Origin: Archegozetes longisetosus
Lineage: Eukaryota; Arthropoda; Arachnida; Sarcoptiformes; Trhypochthoniidae
Reading direction: 5' to 3'
DNA length: 64,000 nucleotides
Assembly (NCBI GenBank): GCA_018873245.2
Contig: JAEMBT020000003.1
Span: 2,247,843 to 2,311,842, forward strand
Part shown: positions 26,001 to 37,153 of the stretch, one piece after another
Numbering within the stretch: the stretch's first letter is position 1
Layout: every line of letters begins with the position of its first letter
Notes under the pieces: model-generated
Database searches by the model: none
What the model was told of the DNA's origin: nothing
Seen by the model: the letters and a program-made list of their open reading frames with translations, nothing else
Position numbers and translations under genes: made by a program

Positions 26001-28704
26001 TAGATCTTTCTAACATCTTCAATATAGACTAATAACTAGCTCTTCAAAAAGCATAGTTATGATCCACGTATCTCTTTACAATTAGAAAATTCTCAAAACA
26101 TGCACGAATAAGGTAAAAATGATCTCTAATCAATAAAAAACGGGTCTGGATCAAAATAACGACAAAATATAATGCCAATAATAACGAATCTATTCAAAAA
26201 TTAGAAAAGAATACAATTGCGATATAAATAATGAAAATGCAAGAAATCGAAATTGAAGAAGTATAAAAGACTTGTATAAACATAGAAATTGTTTATATTT
26301 TGAGTGTCATTATTTCGTGTGGGTCTTACAAAAATTTATTCTCAATAGAAATCGATAGACTTTCAATAAACATCTATTAATATATAACATTCTATTGTAA
26401 GCATTAATTAAAAGCTAAGAATCCATAGAAATAGTTTGACGCCATAAACATGAACGGAAATTCATTAATAAGAATTAATTGATCTCATAAATAATAATGG
26501 CTTCATTGAATAACATGATAAACAGAATTAACTTGTTTACAAAATATAATTATGTCGTTAACTATTATCCACAAATATCAAATGGCTATTAGACAAAGAA
26601 TCATATTTCGCTAGTTCATATTTACCACTAATTTGATGGCCTCTACATATGAAAAATTTCAAGTACGTTATACAAGTGAAAAAAGTCATCATTTTTATTT
26701 CTGTACTGTATACACAAAACCACGAATAATAGAAAAAAAGAGTCAAAACAAAGAGTTTTGGTAATGAGAAAATTTAATTTAGTTAATGCATTGGCGATAA
26801 TTAATCATTTGTTGAGCTGATAATTCAGGTTCTCTTTAGAGCACCATCTTTTCAGCATTCATGTGATGAGCTCTCTTTGTTTTTTCTCTGATAAAAATTA
26901 AATCTCAATAGACCTGTAATGCGGAGTAATGTCCAGTACAGCAAAAAATTGATGTTACGAGTATTACTGTATGTGCTGTTCAATGGCTCACTAGTTATGA
27001 AACAGTTGACATTCCTTATATAACAAGTTATTCAGTGAGAAATACTCTTATAACTAGATGAGCGTTAAAGTTATCATAATCATTCTAGTGGTTAAACATT
27101 AAGCCTTAATAATATTTTATGATTTTATTCTCTATTTTCGAGTTCTTTCGGTTTAATTTTGATTTGCAAATGGAGTTAAATATTTATTTTTCCTCCGCTT
27201 TTATAAATTTAGTTTCCATGCAGAAAACGTTTTCCACTATATAAACCTTTATTTAGTTTGCGAAAATTCTCTACCAATGTTTAGAATGTTTTTAATTAAG
27301 CTTCTTGTTTATTCAGCTTTTAATCGAATTGAAATTTTGAAATCAGTTTAAGGTATAAAAAGTCACTTCTGTTGTATTCTTGATCTGAAGCTTGTAAAGA
27401 GTTTAAATTTCAAATTCGGGCATAGGCTTTAAGACTGTACGAAAGATTCTTTAGCGAAAGAATCAGTTTCTGTGTGGAATCAATTCTAACAAAATATTTT
27501 ATATTGAAAAAATTGCTTTAGTCGTCAATATTGACCCTCTTTTCCAAATAAAAGATTGAATAAAATTGATATCTGTCTTAAACTTTAAGGTAAAATAGTT
27601 TTACACTTAAGTGAAACTCTAATATTAAAAGAAGTTAAGATTTGGCATAAGAAGTTTCTAGGATTAAAAAGATTTATTTTCTTCAAATTTTCTCATATCA
27701 GCTAATATTTTAAAAAGAATTTCTACAAAATTTGTTTCTTTTTTAATAAAGGCTCGAAAGCACTATTCTTCTTAGATAAAGAATTTTTGTCAAAACTTCA
27801 ATATAAGAGTAACTAATTTATGATGGAAGAAACTGAACATCTTCAGTTTCAAACAGGAATTAATTTTTACTATTCTTGAAAAGATTGTCGACTTCTATCG
27901 TTCAATAGAAAGTTTTATCTGAACCCATTTTATCATTTTGCCATATACAATAAAATAAAAAATGGGAGCCAAGTTCATAAACAAAATATCACAGTATTGT
28001 GGATATGTCAGAAAAGGAGAGAAAAATAGTTACTTTTTACTATTTAATTTAGTGCTAGCTTTCATGTCAAAGTGATATTCACATTTTTGTTTTTCACGAC
28101 GAATGTTAGCGTACAGTCATTTATACTTGAGATAAAACATAACTTTACGTACGTCAACAATACAACTGAATAGTCATAAAAGCTGTCTCTCATCTAACAT
28201 TAACATTCAATATCAAGGCAATTAACTCAATATACAGATTGTATCCTATATTATCCAATATGAGAGGTAAGTACTTCCCAAAAACACAAAACTATGCGAA
28301 AAATGGATTCAACTGAAATCTAGACTAAACCCTGAGATTGATTTGGAATTTCAAGCATTTTATTAAAGTTAGAGAATAAGAAAATTTAACAGTCTTATAA
28401 ATAAAATTTTATTTCTATATTTTCGTCTGATTGAGCAAGAATTCAAAAAATTCTAGATTTTTGACTTGAAAATCTTATTTTCTTTTTCTTATCAACTCGT
28501 TTACTGAAATCAATATTCTTACCGAAAGGTGTGATATTCCACTTGACTGTTATTTGCGAACTGATGAACGGACGGCACAAAATCAACAAAAGTGAATCTG
28601 GCGTCATGTGGTATATCTTTTTCCAGAATAAGTGGATCTTCTGGCTTCTCGGGACAATTTTTTTCTCTTGATATACGATTTAAATAAACAGCACAATAAG
28701 CCAT
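3057..28704 (-). CDS. Four-exon gene: repeat protein with C-terminal CaaX-like motif (463 aa)
   Basis: The model joins exons 28523-28704, 25611-25808, 19308-19792 and 3057-3583, read on the minus strand. Every junction has GT and AG and the phases fit: CG+G (Arg), AG+G (Arg) and T+TA (Leu). The sum is 1392 nt, exactly 464 codons. About four diverged domain copies can be aligned by eye. Each has a helix-like segment often ending in Trp-Leu or Trp-Ile (W70, W267, W358), then a Glu-Thr-Val-type strand (residues 83-85, 188-194, 279-284, 377-382), then a strand such as HVTIIRLFY (215-223), YVHILRVAY (305-313) or FNAIRVYF (412-419). The protein ends in a Ser/Arg-rich tail and CACM. There is no signal peptide or membrane segment, so a cytosolic, possibly lipid-anchored protein is likely. 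I do not recognise the family. The start ATG at 28704 is tentative, because the frame stays open further upstream and resembles the end of another domain copy, so more 5' exons may exist. Confidence 0.8.
4201..4287. mobile_element. MITE, family with AATCACGCTC ends (copy 2)
   Basis: The 87-bp element starts TTGTTTAGAATCACGCTC and ends GAGCGTGATTTGTAACAA, matching copy 1 at 1876-1980. TA precedes the left end, but CA follows the right end, so the duplication is degraded. It lies inside the long intron of the repeat/CaaX gene. Confidence 0.65.
9629..9871 (+). CDS. Coding-like open frame without start codon
   Basis: An 80-codon open frame runs from after a TAG to a TAG. It has alternating strand-like residues, a charged middle and a short hydrophobic stretch (FGLANLAVFAIY). 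There is no ATG near the beginning and no convincing splice acceptor. It lies on the opposite strand inside the long intron. It may be a relic of an inserted gene or chance. I do not recognise it. Confidence 0.2.
   Translation, partial: QWILSLEISVRNRLKVYVTDESGRLVCVTQDYKRYTKKVTMFGLANLAVFAIYKHMKSNKSYKVKAKPQYLYSISYLKSI
13697..14395. mobile_element. 699-bp inverted-repeat element nested in the left arm
   Basis: The ends are GAAGGC and GCCTTC, and the inverted similarity extends about 30 bp inward (AAAAGGGCTTA is shared). ATAT flanks both sides (13693-13696 and 14396-14399). The other arm of the host foldback shows the empty site, AATATATAATCTCC read on the minus strand, with a single ATAT. Inside, a motif like GGATATAAGNCCTTTTGG occurs about six times in both orientations. 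No protein is encoded. Confidence 0.75.
14408..14470 (+). repeat. tRNA-like sequence (A and B boxes) in the left arm
   Basis: TGGTCAATTGGTAGG at 14408-14422 fits the internal A box of tRNA genes and GGTTCGAAACT at 14460-14470 fits the B box. A 5-bp stem, CCTTG with CAAGG, sits between them. The A-to-B spacing is longer than in an ordinary tRNA and the acceptor and T stems do not pair well, so this is a tRNA-derived repeat, not a functional tRNA. Confidence 0.55.
14822..14965. mobile_element. 144-bp MITE nested in the right arm
   Basis: The ends GAAGCCT and AGGCTTC are followed inward by a near-perfect inverted repeat that includes GAAGAAATGCCTTAG. ACAT flanks both sides (14818-14821 and 14966-14969). 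The corresponding place in the left arm (around 14470) has a single such site and no insert. The GAAGSC ends and 4-bp duplication resemble the 699-bp element, so the two may be mobilised by the same transposase type. Confidence 0.7.
14972..15034 (-). repeat. tRNA-like sequence (A and B boxes) in the right arm
   Basis: On the minus strand, an A-box-like TGATCAAGTAGTAGG (15034-15020) is followed by the B-box GGTTCGAAACT (14982-14972). Spacing and intervening sequence align without gaps to the left-arm copy at 14408-14470. Confidence 0.55.
19308..19792 (-). CDS. Exon 3 of the repeat/CaaX gene
   Basis: The acceptor is TTTGATAG before 19792 and the donor TCTT|GTAAGA at 19307. The exon encodes residues 128-288: a basic start (LWIKRREE), the second domain copy (residues about 148-223) and most of the third copy, including DRASQWLSDNPE. 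It is the clearest coding sequence in the first 50 kb, with higher GC and no low-complexity tracts. Confidence 0.85.
20028..20074. repeat. (AG)n microsatellite
   Basis: About 47 bp of uninterrupted AG repeats with imperfect flanks. It is in intron 2 of the repeat/CaaX gene, about 230 bp upstream of the exon 3 acceptor in the direction of transcription, where it reads as (CT)n. Confidence 0.95.
25314..25487 (+). CDS. Possible small membrane protein (57 aa) or first exon
   Basis: An ATG frame of 57 codons has a polar, Gln-rich N-terminus (residues 1-17) followed by a long hydrophobic stretch with His, Cys and Asp (about residues 18-52), suggesting one or two membrane segments. CTACAG|GTTTGT near the end could be a weak donor, so this might be a first exon. 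It lies antisense inside intron 2 of the repeat/CaaX gene, 123 bp from exon 2. I do not recognise it; codon use looks natural but the length is short. Confidence 0.35.
   Translation: MESMRLQSNEIQQKQKSFYFHAIVLAVEVLGLCHLAIDLSALLFQLSIYIIYRFVLS
25611..25808 (-). CDS. Exon 2 of the repeat/CaaX gene
   Basis: The acceptor is AAATTTAG before 25808 and the donor CTTGAG|GTAAAA at 25610. The exon encodes residues 61-127, the core of the first domain copy with NSWLKKNP and NCETVKL, and an insertion rich in Asn, Thr and Trp. Confidence 0.8.
28523..28704 (-). CDS. Exon 1 (as modelled) of the repeat/CaaX gene
   Basis: It ends at the donor CTTTCG|GTAAGA. The first in-frame ATG (28704) gives MAYCAVYLNR. The frame remains open upstream to about 28782 with plausible residues (LVFCLVSKPDNS) and there is an AG at about 28737, so this may instead be an internal exon with the true start further upstream. 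Confidence 0.65.
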
Positions 28705-28782
28705 TGAGTTATCAGGTTTGGAAACAAGACAGAAAACTAATTTCCAAAACAAAACTTGATATGATATGAATTTAATTTTCAA

Positions 28783-31430
28783 TAGGAATAGAAATTTTTT
28801 CGTTATCTCTGTTGCTGTCGCTTGTAATTATTAGACAGGAAGCAAGTTATATAACGAACAATAATACTTTTAGTGCTTTGCCAATGAATAATAAAAATTA
28901 TTAGTAATTCTTTCTCTTCTCTTATCTATACCAAAGCGAACACTGATAAAAAGTAACAAAATTTTCACCAATTTATTACTCATCCGAGATCGAAATTTTG
29001 CGCAAAAGTTTAACAATTATTCGCGAACAAAATCATGAAGTTTTTTCTTTTCTTCAGTTTAATTTTGAGAAGTAAATAAATTATGTTATATTTTGCTTTC
29101 TATTATTTAATAGCTAGTGAACATTTAGTGATGTAACGCCTGCACTGAACAAAGCCATGATATTATTGATCCGAAGAGGTATTTACTTGTGACTGGAAAG
29201 TTGTGCGGAGTATGTGATCGCTAGTGAGAGAGCATCAACTTTTACGAGTTGGTGCGAATGCTCAGTCGGCGAGTTATAGTTCTCGACAAAAACAGAGTAG
29301 AAATTTATATATAAACCAAAACCTGAGCAGAGGAATAGAAACCAAACAAAATCGATATCTGGATTTGTAGTCCCTAACACTTGCACTTCTAGTTCTCTAC
29401 TCACACTTGCAATTGAGTTAAGAATATGTTCTCTAGATATAGACTTTTAGCAACAACAAAGTGAATTATAGGCATTGGTCTTCAAGCCTATGTTCTATTG
29501 GCCCCCATCGGGTCCATAAACTTAACAAATTTATTATTATTTCCAATACGAATGACAATTATTATATCTAATTGAAGGGTCTTCGGGCTTAAGAAGTTTG
29601 AGAGATATGTTCTCTGTATTCGTCTCACTATAAGTTCATGTTATATGTGCATTGAAAGGCATTCAATACATGTTAGATATTATGCATCAAATGGTCAAAT
29701 GATTGCATGCATAACGGACTTCTTTTCAGACCTATCTCTCTCTCTCTCCTCTTTTCGTCCCTAATCTACTGGAACTTCGAAATCATTACAAGAAAACCTA
29801 TTTTAAGGAAAGACAATGAAAATTATTCTTGTAGAGAAAAAAACATGAATATCTAAATTGAATACAAATTCAACAAATACTCTCTATAGTTATATTCCCT
29901 GCAGAAGATCAACAATTGACTGAGTCCTTCAAACAATGTAATGTTTCTCTTATAATAGGAAAGTGCGCAGAAATGCATTACGACATACCGGCATGAAGTT
30001 ATGCAATTTTTGCGATAAGCCATAAAGAGTGCAGTTTATATGAAAGAAAAATTCTATTTTATTAAAAACTTCATAAAAAAATTATTTTTCTAATATGCAT
30101 AAAAAGTAATATTTACTTTTAACAAGGGATGTGCAAATAGAAAGCTCAAAGTTCAGAAACTTTTTAGATGAGAGAATATGTCTAACAAACAAATGAGAAA
30201 TATTTTCAGTTATTATTCTAATTTTTCTGCTTCGCAAACAATAGCACTCTGACACTGATCAGATAACGCTTTTCATAATTAAAACAGTATTTGAAATGAG
30301 GGCCTAATAAATCTTGCTCCTAAATTGAACCAATGCTTGATTCAATCAGATCAAATCAGTATATTTTTTAATTGAAACTTTCTACAATTAATTATTGAAA
30401 TAACTCATTTTGATTGTGAAGTTGCAACGAAACTAATGTTTGGATGTAAGATAGAATTCTCATCTGTCCTTCTGAGAGGGAGACAGTCCTCCTTTGGAGC
30501 CCTCTGTCCTCCAACTGGCTCGAGGAGGACCATAAGATGCCTTGTTTGAAAACGATTAAGCAGAACTATATTAAATTTCGCGTTATTTTTTAAATATTAG
30601 GTTCTTTCTGAGCTTTAAAGAAATTTGATAGAAGTGCATTATTAACTGAAATTTGGTCTCTCGTGCACTGATTTTTCTAAGTTTATTAAAAACCACAATA
30701 AAAAGTTATAGAAGCAGTAGAGTCTGGTGAAAAAACCCGCTTAAAAATAAATAAAAAACAAAATTAGTTTTGTCCTCTTTTTCAAATGTCTGTAGTCCTC
30801 TCCATGTTTTTGAGTGAAATAAGATCCCTAGAATAAGAATAAAGTATTGAATCAGTTTAAGAACAAAAATTTATCTATTTAGGCCTTTATTTCAAGAACT
30901 TGCTTCAATTATGAAAACACTTATGCTTTGCGCGGAAGTGTTTTTTACAGGTTTTGTAGCTTTTGAACAACGATCGCATCGCAAAACCTCACGAATTATA
31001 ATTTATCCAATTTTCATATATTAGCAAATATTTATAAATTGATTGTGTGACTTTATGCTAATGAGAATCCGCCACATAAACAAGCTTACCCTGAAATATA
31101 TATACACTTGAATTGAGGTATAGATTTTTATCCAGTTTTTACAATAAAAAATGTTGAACTGTTAAAATAAGTGAAACAAAATCTATAAATATCTTTATTT
31201 TGATGCTTGAATGAAGAGTACTTCGACTCCTGTCAGAATAAATATAATATGAAACACAGAATTAGAAACATAAATGTCGAGTAGACTAGTGGACAAGCAA
31301 AAAACAGAAAAATGTAGACCATTACTAGAGCGCTACACAATTGTTCAACATTAATTTTTAACTAATGATAAAATTATTAACAACAGAGTATCTCATTTTT
31401 CTTCATAATGTTGTACACATGAAAACATGA
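28783..31430. other. Non-coding DNA with one GC-richer patch
   Basis: No gene is visible. A GC-rich patch at about 30460-30545 contains repeated TGTCCTYC motifs in both orientations, and two more related motifs lie near 30770-30800. A (TC)n run lies near 29735. If the repeat/CaaX gene has earlier exons they could lie here, but I could not find one with matching phase. Confidence 0.4.
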
Positions 31431-31557
31431 GAGAACACGAGAGACTGGGAAAAAATAAACATCAATCCGTTGCGTGCGTTGAATATATCGGGTGTGACAT
31501 TAAATACTGTAATGTATCAGCAATTGATGCCCGAATTATTTAATGTTTGGCAGAAAA
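31431..31557 (+). CDS. Possible exon, LRR-like
   Basis: An open stretch of 42 codons runs from after a TGA to a strong donor, CAGAAAA|GTAAGA. The residues include PLRALNISGVTLN, which resembles a leucine-rich-repeat strand, and end MPELFNVWQK. I cannot find the acceptor or neighbouring exons. It may be an exon or a relic of an F-box/LRR gene. Confidence 0.25.
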
Positions 31558-34500
31558 GTAAGATCTCATGTGCTCTCCTTCCCTAATTCTCGTTTCTCTT
31601 CATCCCTCAATACAATCTATTCCCATAACTACTATATGGTATTTGGCATCACTTTTTCATCCATTTTATACCTTATTCTTTTCTATGTCTTATCTCTGTT
31701 TCTATTGCAATCATTGAGATGCAGAGCCGGATCCAAAATCATTGAGTCAGAAAAGTGACTCAAATACTCTATAACAGACTGACTGTACCACTGAGATAAA
31801 CCTAAATTTTCTCATTTATTTTTAGAAGTTTTTTACTTAATTAAACAAAACTGTAATATCTGTTAGTTCTTAATATCACCAGTGCTAAATATAACAGTGT
31901 ATTTTTAGTTAAATACAAGAATTTTCAATCAAACATGTCTATTATTATACATAACATGCAATAAATTTTTGATAAGCTGTGGTTATTTTGAGGTCTTTTT
32001 AATAACAGTCTCTATTAGAGGAATATTTATGTTTTAATACCAAAAAATCAATAATAGTGGAAAGCTTTAAGAACATATTGAAAACTATGCGATTTTAGAG
32101 TCAACTCTTCTGGTGAAAAAGTTCTGCAAACAAGATCTATGATGATACGGGTGACCACTATCTGATTGTTTTCTTCCGCTTCATCTAATAAGAAAATAAA
32201 ACGTGTTTCCAGATAAATCATTTATGAACCTAAAAATAAGATACTTTGATATATGGAAAAGTTTTCAGTCAAAGTAGGTCTACTTTTATAGTTTGTATTT
32301 GTATTATAGCCTTTAATATAAGTTTATAGCTTAAACTTTGGCATTTCGTTATTAATATATCTATTATCTAAAGCCAAAATTCAGTTCCATAAAGAAAATA
32401 GTTTGGTTTTATTTTTTGAATGCATTAGCTTTGAGGCAATCTCAGCCTAAAGTTCAACTAAAAACAAGTCCGATCTCAAATTACAAGGAGGAGAATCGAC
32501 AGATAGAACCTATTCTTTGCTAAAAACAGTTTTTTAAAACAAAGAGTAGGAAACTCCTACCTTATCATCTATGAGACATGAAATCATGAGACTATTTTTA
32601 GTATTGAGTTTCAAGTCTTTTAAAAATAAATTATTACAGCCCTAAAAACGAACAAATCAATAGTTATTCAGTATCGATTACAAGATTGAGAGACTTTACC
32701 AGTAAAGCTTTTATTCCTTGAATTATTCTATATTTTGCTTTTTATTAACAAAATTTTTATGAACAGCCATTAAAAAATCGATGATCCGAAACATTGAAAA
32801 CGATAAAAAAAATGTCATTAAGAGGAGTTTAGAAGTATAATTAAAACCTTTAAATAGCATTCTGTGCATCAGATTTAAGAAACACTCTTGATATACATCG
32901 CTGAGCATAATTAATTGAATATTGATTCAAAAAAACTTTCTGTTACTCCTAAAATAAGACAATACCGCATTCAAATACTTTCGTATAAGTTTTTCGCGTG
33001 AAAAAATGTTAATGAATAGTTCCTAAAAATAGTTACGTCTTCAGAAATGAAAAAAGTTTCTTTTGCGTGCAGTATGAAAAGGTTGTGCGTAGAGTAAAAC
33101 AAACAAAATGCGGATAATTGTTTGCATCATATTTTCTAGGTATTCAAATGACAGAATAGCAATAAGAAGGCAGCATCTTCTTCAAGATTGACCTTTGCTT
33201 TGCATTTGTATTTGCTATTTTCAATTTGTACAATAAGTTTAATGTATCGTCAATTGAGAAAATAGTACCACTAAAAGAATATATATCGTCGTACTCTGTT
33301 CGATGTTGCACTATGCGGCAACACAAAATAGGCCAAAGGATTAGAAGAGCTATTACTGTTTTGTCTAACTTAAAGTTATTGCAACAAAAAGCAACATCTG
33401 CAGCATTGACCTGTTCTTTGGTTCTTTTACAACTCGAACAGGAATAAAATATATGGCATTAGACAAAAGCCTAGAAGTAATACCGATCGAAGGATGAAAG
33501 ATTGAAATATAATTTTCAATTTTGTTCCTACTGTTGAGGAGAATTAATGTAGAAATCCAATATAAGGGTAGAACAAATTCCAAATTACTCTAAATCTTGT
33601 TCTAAAAATTCAATAACGACAATTCAAGCTTGAAATGCATCAAAACTAGTATTATTTCATATCTGGCCTCTTAGTACTTTCTATCTCTTTATGGCTAAAC
33701 CCGTAACAGATAAGAGTCCCCAATGCTTTGGACAAATTATTGGATAGTTTGAAAAACTAACATTTAATTTAATGGCATATAAAAATTTTCGCACAAATGA
33801 TTTTAATTTCTTTGAATAAGAAATCGAGTAGACTTTTGTCTAATCCTGCGAAAGAAAGATAAATCTCGGTTAATAATAAATTATCTTATCTCTAGCACTC
33901 AGTTTTTAAAGAATATATTCAATTTTTCTCTTGTCAACTATTTTTCTGCTCCATTCTTGAAAAATGTGTTTCTCTATATCTCTGTATTTTTGACTTTTTG
34001 CTGAAAAAATTCTCTCCTTATTCTTTAATATCTGCTAATGTTGTGATTCTGAGATGACTTTTCATATCCTTAATGCCTAAGTTGATCTGTTGTGAAACTA
34101 AAAAATATCCTAATGTAACGAATGAACGGAATACTACCCTCTTTTTATTATTAGAGAGTCAATCAATCTTTATTTATCCTCAATGTCTAAATTTTTTTTT
34201 CATCTCCTAATACTTCTAATATTATTTTGTGTTTCAGCGAATTTCTATCGTGCTTTTCCTGTTCTTTCCTCATGAACACTAATACAGAGAACATGTTAAC
34301 ATTTTATATTTAATTTTGGACCTTTTCATTCACTCTATCTATTTGTTAAAATTATAGACCTTTGAAAATATTTTCAAAAAACTTTTTGACATATTTAGTA
34401 ATTCTAATGTGAAACTCTTTAAGCTGTCATTTATTTATATCTGCGTTTTTACCCTAGCTATTTTTATTAAATTTAGTGCTTGCAACGTTTCATATACTGA

Positions 34501-37022
34501 TCAATTTTGACACTTTAAAATAGCAGCCATTTTCATATTGTCAACTGAAAACAGTACAGTGGACAACAAAATGTTTAAACAGATCACAGAATCTTATAAT
34601 CTTTCAATATTACAATAAAAAGTAGGATTTTCTTCAATTGCATCACTTTGAATTCGAGTCAATTTGAGTCAATTTGATAGCTATTCCAGATTTGCTACAT
34701 TTACCCCCTTAGCTGTTGGCTTTGATGGGTTCGATTCTATCTTTTAACTTTTGGCTGTCCTTTTACGTCAAATACTTTATATGAGGAAGCTGAGAAGTAT
34801 TAAAATTAACTTAGCTAATGATCGAAATATTAGATAACAAAGTGAAATTTAAATTTTGCCTATCATTTTTCATTAAATTACGTTTTAATTGATGATATTT
34901 TTCGCGACTTCAGCAAAGCTGTGATACTTTCGCTCGAATTATTTATACATGAAACCAAATTTTTCTGAAAATACTCGCTAAAACTCGTTATCTATATTAG
35001 AGCTACAAATTTAATTAATTGAAAAAGAATCAATCCATGCTCGTAAGAAAAATCTTTAGTATGAATATTTATTTAACTTGTGTACGGATTCTAGAAATAC
35101 GAATTTGAACTTCTTATTCCAGACTTCAATTATAATGTTCTTCTACTGCGGAATATGCTGAACAACTTTGAATATCATTTCGTAATTTCAATTGAGTTAT
35201 TCCTTCAATAACTTCTCTGATTGAAGTCTTTTTCTCTGTAAAACATAATTTATATTAATTAAGAAATTTTTGACATACTTATAGAAATTATTATGTGTAA
35301 AAACTTAATATTGAATGAGTCATTTATTGCTTTCCAAAGCATCGCACAACTTTTCGTTTCAGATTAATGATGCACATAAGTTCGCTTTTATGAGTCTGAG
35401 CTTCGTTTGCAGTTTGCGAACTTGAGCTCATGGGCGTGATCATTTTTTAACTGCTTCAGTTTTGTCAGAAAAACTCAAATATTTTGTTTGATTTGCATCT
35501 AAAAAGTCTTCCTTTAATTAGAATGTAATTATTTTGGGCGAAACACTAATTCTGTTTATTATGCATGCATTTTGATGTAAGATCATAAGCTCTAGAAATT
35601 GGGCTGTGTCGAGAAAGTGTCGAACTCGAGCTTGAGTTCTGTAATCATTACTTTAAGTTATCGCCCCCTAATATATTTTAGTTTAATACTTATTCATTCA
35701 TACATTGATTAACATAACGCATAACTATCACAAAAATGCAACTTGAAATTTAATTAGATATCTATTCTCCAGTTATGAATAAGCTAAGAATGATGTCTCT
35801 AAAAATTAAGTTTTCAGTCCATAATAAACTCAAATATTCAAACGAATCTGACGACTAAAATACTGTATGTTCATAATAGGAACCATTCATTTGATAAATT
35901 GAATGAAACTATTTTTAAGCCTGATTGAAGTACAGGAACTTATTTTCAGACTATGCTCTCTTTCAAAAACATTTTCTATCAGAAAAGCATATGTTTTGGA
36001 CCAAAAATTAAATTCTTTTATGAAAGGATTCTCGAACATGAATTCTATTTATTGAATAAGTTTAAGTCAATCCAAGTGTGATGACTGAAAAGCGAGCAAA
36101 ATCTAGAGAAAAACATATAATATTGATTGCTATCTCAATGAATATGAGTTTACCGAATTCAGCCCACGTCCAAATGTGATGCCATAACGAATTATTCAAA
36201 GTGTAAATCACTTTTTCGTGATAGGCGTAATAGATCTAAATGAAGTCAATATAGGTAATTAAGGTGTGGGCATAACCTTTCATCTCAGATTAAAGCAAAA
36301 TAAAAAGACAAGATACTTTGATTATCATTTTTGGCAAAGTATTATAGAGTTCCAATTGACGCTTACCTCAACTTCCGCCTTATATAGTTTATAGTTTTCT
36401 AGAGCTAGCAAATTTCATTCTATTTTAAAGATTGTTCATTTTCTCATTATTTTCCGCAATTATGCCGAATAAACATAAATATTTTTCCTGGAAAAATAGT
36501 ATATTTTGTGGGATGTTATGTTGACTGAAGTACGTTTTCTTAGAGAATCAGAGTTACGATGAAGACACATTAAATAAAGTTTTCAAAATTGTTTCGATTG
36601 TTTTAGGAAAAATGTACTCGTGTCTGAATATGGAACAAGTAATTCGCTAAGTCCTCTCACATTCTCTTTAAACTCAAAACAAGTTTTGCTGTAAACTGAT
36701 TCTTATTTTCTTGTATAACATTACTTGTGAATCGCATTCACTTCATTGACATAAATGAAGATGAAGTCAAGTGTTTTTTGAATGTTTACAATTGTTGACT
36801 AAAAGTGATTTGATCTTTGAGTTAAGCTATCGATGCGGAGGCAGTCATCGTAAATTCAAAGATTATTAGATCTGTCAGAGAACGAATGAAGTCCTGAATA
36901 AATCAGAAGCTCTTTTGTTGCGTCAGTCAAGCCTTCAAGTGTAAAATAGTAAACAATATAGGTCTGCATATTTAAAATCATATTTTCAAAGTTTCTATAA
37001 AAATTTTCTTTTTATACATATA
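31558..37022. other. AT-rich DNA, no gene seen
   Basis: I found no reading frame with convincing composition or splice borders, no RNA gene and no long inverted repeat. A tandem duplication of GAGTCAATTT lies near 34660. Confidence 0.45.
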
Positions 37023-37151
37023 CTGGGTCTACAGTTTAAAACCTCACCCAATCGAACATGAAAACTTTTTTACTCATACTTTATGGAGTAAAATCATGAG
37101 TAAAATAAGTTTTCATGTTCGATTGGGTGAGGTTTTAAATTGTAGACCCTG
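37023..37151. mobile_element. Mariner-type MITE, 129 bp
   Basis: Terminal inverted repeats of about 55 bp, sharing GTCTACA and CCTCACCCAATCGAACATGA, fold into a nearly complete hairpin. TA flanks both sides (37021-37022 and 37152-37153). It has no coding capacity. Tc1/mariner insertion is the likely origin. Confidence 0.85.
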
Positions 37152-37153
37152 TA

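Noticed and set aside
29183-29404. Minus-strand frame as first exon of the repeat/CaaX gene
   Set aside because: It starts at GTG, has no donor with fitting phase and its residues do not match the domain repeat.
31543-31758. 71-codon plus-strand frame starting MFGRK
   Set aside because: It begins inside a candidate exon in another frame and then runs through a likely intron start (GTAAGA); hydrophobic low-complexity residues follow.
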